Shown: positions 5,301-8,462 of the stretch, piece by piece
Layout of the letters: each line of letters begins with the position of its first letter
Numbering within the stretch: the first letter of the stretch is position 1
From: an uncultured Clostridia bacterium
GTDB lineage: Bacteria; Bacillota; Clostridia; Oscillospirales; Ruminococcaceae
Assembly (NCBI GenBank): GCA_947175045.1
Contig: CAMWLH010000074.1
Location: 1 to 8,462 of the forward strand
Direction: 5' to 3'
Length of the DNA: 8,462 nucleotides
The notes under the pieces: generated by a model
Databases searched by the model: none
What the model saw: only the letters and a program-made list of their open reading frames with translations
Told to the model about the DNA's origin: nothing
Position numbers and translations under genes: made by a program

Positions 5301-5340
5301 GAACAAAGAGGATGTTCATACGACTGAACCATTGTGAACA
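5278..5340. promoter_or_regulatory. Cluster of TGTTCA/TGAACA half-sites over the polymerase promoter (candidate operator)
   Basis: TGTTCATT (5278-5285) and AATGAACA (5298-5305) form an 8-bp inverted repeat around the -10 box. Further half-sites are TGTTCA (5313-5318), TGAACC (5325-5330) and TGAACA (5335-5340), giving five in 63 bases. The half-site contains GTTC/GAAC, the arms of the Gram-positive LexA box, but no pair has the usual four-base spacing (GAAC-N4-GTTC). Either a LexA variant or another dimeric repressor is likely. Repeats are seen; the regulator is inferred. Confidence 0.55.
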
Positions 5341-5354
5341 AAAGAGGTGCCAAG

Positions 5355-6662
5355 ATGGATAAAATGTATCTGTGTATTGATTTAAAGAGCTTTTATGCTT
5401 CTGTGGAGTGCGTTAAGCGAGGACTTGACCCATTTAAAACCCTTTTGGTGGTAGCCGATCCTTCGCGCGGCTCGGGAGGCATATGTCTTGCCGCGTCCCC
5501 CGCGATAAAGGCTATGGGAGTGCCAAACCGCTGTCGGCTGTTTGAAATTCCCGCGGGACTGAAATATATTATTGCCAAACCCCGAATGAAGCTATACATG
5601 GAAATATCCGCTGAGATTTACGATATATATCTAAGATATATCGACAGCGAGGATATCCATATTTATTCAATAGACGAGTGCTTTATAGACGTCACGCCCT
5701 ACCTTAAAGCCTATCATAAGACCGCAAGAGAGATGGCGGTCATGCTGACGGACGCGGTCTATCGGGAAACCGGCATATGCGCCGCGGCGGGCGTGGGAAC
5801 AAATCTGTTTCTTGCCAAGGTCGCGCTGGATATCACCGCGAAGCACTCCCCCGACCACATAGGCTGTCTTGACGAAGAGGAATTTTGCCGCACGATATGG
5901 CACCACACTCCTCTGACCGACATATGGAACATCGGGCGCGGAACGGCAAAGCGGCTTAAGCAGATGGGCGCGGTCGATCTCTGCGATGTGGCTCACATGG
6001 ACGAAAAGCAGCTTTTCAGGGAGTTCGGCGTAAACGCCAGATATCTTATCGACCACGCTCACGGTACAGAACCCTGCACGATAGCCGATATACACAACTA
6101 TAAAAGCAAGTCCCGCTCACTTTCCTCAAGTCAGATATTGTTTGAGAACTATGCCTATGAGGACGCGCTGACGGTAATAAAAGAGATGGCAGACGCGTTG
6201 GTGACCGAGATGTCGGAATCCGGGCTTTGCGCAGGCTCTGTTTCGCTGGGGATAGGCTATGCCGACGACAGCATACCCTCAACCGGCGGCACAAAAAAGC
6301 TGAACGGTCCCGCAAGCTCCCTGTCGGCGATAATGCCGGCATTTGAGGAGCTCTGCTCGGATTCCTACGGCGCTGCCTGCGCAGGCTCTCAGCGTGTAAA
6401 CGGTAAATTCTTCGACCGCAGCGCTCTTCCGCTTATACGGCGGCTGTCAGTCGGGCTGGGAGAGCTTGAAGCCGCGGGAGCCGTTCAGCAAGACCTGTTC
6501 AGCGATCACGATAAAGAGATCAAGGAGCAAAATCTTCGGCGCTCCATCAGCCTTATACGGGAGCGCTATGGGAAAAACGCTCTTATAAAGGGAATAAGCC
6601 TTACCGAAAAAGCGACCGCCATAGAGCGCAACGCGCTTATCGGCGGTCATAACGCGGAATGA
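5355..6662 (+). CDS. Y-family translesion DNA polymerase (DinB/UmuC/UvrX-like)
   Basis: Error-prone lesion-bypass polymerase of 435 residues. The palm has the metal ligands Asp9 (CIDLKSFYASVE) and Asp107/Glu108 (YSIDECFIDV), with Tyr14 at the steric-gate position. A helix-hairpin-helix thumb follows (TDIWNIGRGTAKRLKQMGAVDL), then the little-finger domain. QQDLF near the C-terminus is a beta-clamp-binding motif, and the ending ERNALIGGHNAE is typical of the UvrX/YqjW-type branch in Firmicutes and their mobile elements. The start is ATG at 5355 with AGAGG seven bases upstream; a GTG seven codons earlier lies within the operator cluster and lacks a ribosome site. It should replicate past damaged bases during stress. 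YolD-like proteins often accompany this branch, but none is visible here. Base composition is clearly more GC-rich than that of the GNAT gene. Confidence 0.92.
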   Translation: MDKMYLCIDLKSFYASVECVKRGLDPFKTLLVVADPSRGSGGICLAASPAIKAMGVPNRCRLFEIPAGLKYIIAKPRMKLYMEISAEIYDIYLRYIDSEDIHIYSIDECFIDVTPYLKAYHKTAREMAVMLTDAVYRETGICAAAGVGTNLFLAKVALDITAKHSPDHIGCLDEEEFCRTIWHHTPLTDIWNIGRGTAKRLKQMGAVDLCDVAHMDEKQLFREFGVNARYLIDHAHGTEPCTIADIHNYKSKSRSLSSSQILFENYAYEDALTVIKEMADALVTEMSESGLCAGSVSLGIGYADDSIPSTGGTKKLNGPASSLSAIMPAFEELCSDSYGAACAGSQRVNGKFFDRSALPLIRRLSVGLGELEAAGAVQQDLFSDHDKEIKEQNLRRSISLIRERYGKNALIKGISLTEKATAIERNALIGGHNAE

Positions 6663-6679
6663 ACGAGGAGCATGATAAT

Positions 6680-6719
6680 GAAAAAACAAAACAAAAGTCC
6701 GCCGTTATGCGCGGCGGAC
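6680..6719 (-). terminator. Intrinsic terminator of the SCP2-like gene
   Basis: On the minus strand GTCCGCCG and CGGCGGAC form an 8-bp GC-rich stem with a seven-base loop, followed by a T-rich run (TTTTGTTTTGTTTTTT). It lies just after the TAA of the SCP2-like gene. On the plus strand, right after the polymerase stop, the same hairpin has no T-run, so it serves mainly leftward transcription but may also block rightward read-through. Confidence 0.8.
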
Positions 6720-6734
6720 AACTAAAGCTGAAAT

Positions 6735-7181
6735 TTACTTCTTCTTTGACTTTGAGGTCTTGGAAGCAGGCTTTGCAGCGGGTTTACCTGTGGGCTTTGC
6801 CGCTGCTTTTGCTGTGGGAGCAGCCTTAGGCTTATCCTCCTTAGCCTTCTTATCGGGAACGAGCACCTCAAGCGCCTTAAACTTAGCAACGTCTCCGCCG
6901 CTTACCTTTACATAGCCCTCTGCGAGCGCCTTGTCAAAGGACATTTCGCCGCTGAACAGCTTATCTACCGTCTCTGCGGAGGCCTCAACAGCGCAGTTGT
7001 TGTCATTATAGGGGTAAGGCTCTACAAGTATCTTACCCTCTCTTACCGCCACATACATATCCTCGGGATTCTCGGACAGCAGAGAGACCGATACAGCCAC
7101 AAGATCCTCAAACTTCTCGGCTTTTGCGGCGCTGCCCTTAAGATAACCTTTAACCTTTGCGGAAAGCTCGACGTTATTCAT
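6735..7181 (-). CDS. SCP2-like (sterol-carrier-fold) protein with histone-H1-like basic tail
   Basis: A 148-residue protein in two parts. Residues 1-108 resemble the SCP2 sterol-binding fold: a sheet segment (DMYVAVREGKILVEPYPYN), then VDKLFSGEMSFDKALAEGYVKVSGGD, which parallels the family pattern of a threshold helix and a late strand. The family usually binds lipids or hydrophobic ligands in the cytosol. Residues about 109-148 are almost only Lys, Ala, Pro, Ser and Thr, with repeats such as KPAAKPASK, like histone H1 or bacterial HU/Hc1-type tails. The tail should be disordered and may bind nucleic acid, ribosomes or acidic membrane. The start has AGGAGG about six bases upstream. It is a single-gene unit with its own promoter, leader and terminator, opposite to the polymerase. 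The domain call is moderate; the tail is plain in the sequence. Confidence 0.65.
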   Translation of the reverse strand: MNNVELSAKVKGYLKGSAAKAEKFEDLVAVSVSLLSENPEDMYVAVREGKILVEPYPYNDNNCAVEASAETVDKLFSGEMSFDKALAEGYVKVSGGDVAKFKALEVLVPDKKAKEDKPKAAPTAKAAAKPTGKPAAKPASKTSKSKKK

Positions 7182-7197
7182 AATTATCCTCCTAAAC

Positions 7198-7223
7198 TGA
7201 CAAAGAGAAAAACTCCTCTGTCA
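7198..7223 (-). promoter_or_regulatory. Leader hairpin just upstream of the SCP2-like gene's ribosome site
   Basis: On the minus strand TGACAGAGG pairs with CTCTTTGTCA-type sequence to give about nine pairs with two G-T wobbles and a loop of about eight bases. A run of eight T precedes it, and it ends a few bases before AGGAGG. The stem contains GAGGAG, a decoy of the ribosome site. Within a leader of about 150 bases it may tune translation or RNA stability. Structure is modest; role is unproven. Confidence 0.35.
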
Positions 7224-7337
7224 AAAAAAATTTTATTTCATAAAAGCAAATCTAACACTGCCCGAACCTGTTATGTGTGCCGCGAAAATTCCGCTTTACC
7301 GCAGGCTTGCAAAATCTGCCATTACAACTTTATCCTT

Positions 7338-7366
7338 ATTATACCATTTCTCCTTGCTTTTTGCAA
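7338..7366 (-). promoter_or_regulatory. Promoter of the SCP2-like gene
   Basis: On the minus strand TTGCAA (7366-7361), a 17-base spacer and TATAAT (7343-7338). The predicted start near 7331 gives a leader of about 150 bases. A TTGACT seven bases further upstream would need a 24-base spacer and is less likely. Confidence 0.65.
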
Positions 7367-7510
7367 TAGTCAATATTTATAAAATTACATTAAAAATACA
7401 GTGTTTTTCAGAAAAAAAGCTATATTGACCAATACTTGTCCAACGATTCGCGTTGATTCCCCAAAATACTATTTAACCTACCACCTATTCACCTATTCAC
7501 GGTTACGGTC

Positions 7511-8462
7511 CTACATACGCGGGAGCATTCCGCGGGAAGCCGACTTAGGCAGATCCAGCTTAGGTGTGGGCATAAGAAGTTCCAGACGTACCCTGTCGCG
7601 GTGCTCGGGCTTTACCATATAATATACATAGCTTTCCACAACATTTGCGGAGTGGAGCACTCTGCCCTCTATCTTAAAGTTGCAGAAGCCCATATCCATA
7701 TATTTCGTATAGATATCCTCGCGCTTGACGAACGTGCAGTAATCCTGTATCTGATAAAAATTATAACCCGTGTTGGGGCAGCTGAAATCAATGGCCTTCT
7801 GCATAGCGTCGTTACTGAATCTTGCGGTGGAAGCAGCCTGGCGGCAACTCTCGCGCTGAGCCTCGCCGAGAGCGACATAGTGCTCTCCCCTGCGCTTGCA
7901 GTGGGGAGTACAGTAGGGACACACAAGTATCTCGCAGCGTTCGCGGAGCTCACGGGGAATTTTATCCAGCTTTTCAAAATCATTGTTCCAGTTGTAATCG
8001 AGAACAACCAACTTGTAACCCTTTTCAAACTCCCTCATCAGCGCGTCATAATCCTCGATCTGCTTTACGGTTGAGGATATCAGCGGGTACTTCGGGTATT
8101 TCTCGCGTATATATTTCTCTAAAAAAGGAACGTTGACTATGATCTCATTCAGACCGTTCTCCGCCAATTTGGTGATACGGTTGCAGAAAGGATCTTTAAG
8201 GTCCTTTTCCGTCAGCGTTGGATTGGTAAAGGTATAACGTATGGGAACATTCCTTTCGTTAAACGCCTTTATCACCGCCTGTATAAAATCATAGGATACG
8301 TTTCCTCCGAGCGCCCGCCCGCCGTTCCACAGTCCCGGCGGGAAGCAGCCGAAGCAGGAAGCTATCTCCACTCCGTCATAAAAATACTCGGGGTGCTCCT
8401 TGATTTTGTCTATTAAAGTAAGATTAATGTCGGTATGCTTAAAAAAATCCGGGATATGAAAC
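7511..8462 (-). CDS. Peptidase-U32-like, cysteine-rich protein, N-terminus outside window
   Basis: About 316 visible residues; the frame is open to the right edge, so the true start lies outside. An internal GTG at 8369-8371 is not the start, because upstream codons (FHIPDFFKHTDINLTLIDKIKEHP in part) are protein-like. The layout suggests a TIM-barrel-like enzyme: repeated strand-then-helix units, the phrase NGLNEIIVNVPF, and near the end FCNFKIEGR, which parallels the FKIEGR signature of U32 peptidases and the related RlhA/TrhP RNA-modification proteins. The Cys content is high: CFGC, CPYCTPHC (CX2CX3C), SCPNTG, DYC and GFC, which suggests an iron-sulfur or zinc site. It ends in TAG, evidence that the host reads TAG as stop. 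U32 kinship is moderate; activity (RNA hydroxylation or other) is not established. Confidence 0.55.
   Translation of the reverse strand, partial: FHIPDFFKHTDINLTLIDKIKEHPEYFYDGVEIASCFGCFPPGLWNGGRALGGNVSYDFIQAVIKAFNERNVPIRYTFTNPTLTEKDLKDPFCNRITKLAENGLNEIIVNVPFLEKYIREKYPKYPLISSTVKQIEDYDALMREFEKGYKLVVLDYNWNNDFEKLDKIPRELRERCEILVCPYCTPHCKRRGEHYVALGEAQRESCRQAASTARFSNDAMQKAIDFSCPNTGYNFYQIQDYCTFVKREDIYTKYMDMGFCNFKIEGRVLHSANVVESYVYYMVKPEHRDRVRLELLMPTPKLDLPKSASRGMLPRM

Larger units (their letters stand above)
7182..7510. other. Intergenic region between the U32-like and SCP2-like genes
   Basis: No coding frame is credible here. It holds the SCP2-gene promoter and leader. Near the end of the U32-like gene there is a short tandem repeat of CACCTATT (7482-7500, 2.4 copies) and a small hairpin (CAACG/CGTTG near 7441-7455) without a T-run. 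No clear terminator was found for the U32-like gene, so some read-through into the SCP2-like gene is possible. Confidence 0.5.

Noticed and set aside
5301..5318. Possible LexA box between GAAC and GTTC near the polymerase promoter
   Set aside because: The spacing is nine bases rather than four and the flanks do not match the Gram-positive box, so it is reported only as a half-site cluster.
5099..5353. Leftward 84-codon frame over the polymerase promoter
   Set aside because: It covers the promoter and operator cluster, and its composition is not protein-like.
6659..6829. 57-codon rightward frame overlapping the polymerase stop
   Set aside because: It runs through the leftward terminator and is antisense to the SCP2-like tail; the later part is low-complexity shadow. 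No similarity to YolD is visible.
7482..7500. Tandem repeat of CACCTATT
   Set aside because: It has only 2.4 copies of eight bases, too short to be more than slippage; there is no gene context for phase variation.
1..8462. CRISPR array, tRNA, rRNA or insertion-sequence transposase
   Set aside because: No regularly spaced repeats, cloverleaf sequence, ribosomal RNA core motif or transposase frame was seen on either strand.

Overview
The window looks like chromosomal DNA of a low-to-mid GC Gram-positive bacterium, most likely a gut-type Clostridia (Ruminococcus/Oscillospiraceae-like). The grounds are strong GGAGG-type ribosome sites, textbook sigma-A promoters (TTGACA-N17-TATAAT), TTG and GTG starts, and the gene families present. 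This is inferred from style and gene content; no rRNA or marker gene is present.

Positions 1 to about 4100 are one end of an integrative mobile element (ICE or IME type). A leftward operon reads xis, integrase, a small ribbon-helix-helix protein and a RepA-like AAA ATPase that runs off the left edge. Its genes overlap by 20, 4 and 4 bases. A rightward operon holds an XRE-family repressor and a TIGR02391/Ymh-type protein with a HEPN-like RX4H motif, and ends at a hairpin terminator. The two operons are driven by two consensus promoters that face each other, with predicted start sites at the two edges of a 26-bp dyad. This layout recalls the face-to-face lysogeny switches of P2-like phages such as 186.

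The element shows damage. The integrase has an in-frame TAG five codons before its catalytic tyrosine. The ATPase appears to have lost its ATG to ATA through one G-to-A change in an ATGA overlap.

Positions 3967 to 4599 have no convincing gene. They carry a cluster of GATAC motifs, candidate arm-type recombinase sites or an att remnant, and then a perfect palindrome. A GNAT acetyltransferase gene, richer in A+T than its neighbours, lies between two copies of that palindrome (4365-4382 and 5069-5096), like a small cassette.

The rest resembles core or adjacent chromosome. A Y-family translesion DNA polymerase with a beta-clamp motif stands behind a consensus promoter crowded with TGTTCA/TGAACA half-sites. 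A leftward gene follows, encoding an SCP2-like domain with a histone-H1-like Lys/Ala/Pro tail and having its own promoter, leader hairpin and terminator. Last comes a leftward, 5'-truncated, cysteine-rich protein that resembles the peptidase U32 family. No tRNA, rRNA, CRISPR array or intact insertion sequence was seen.
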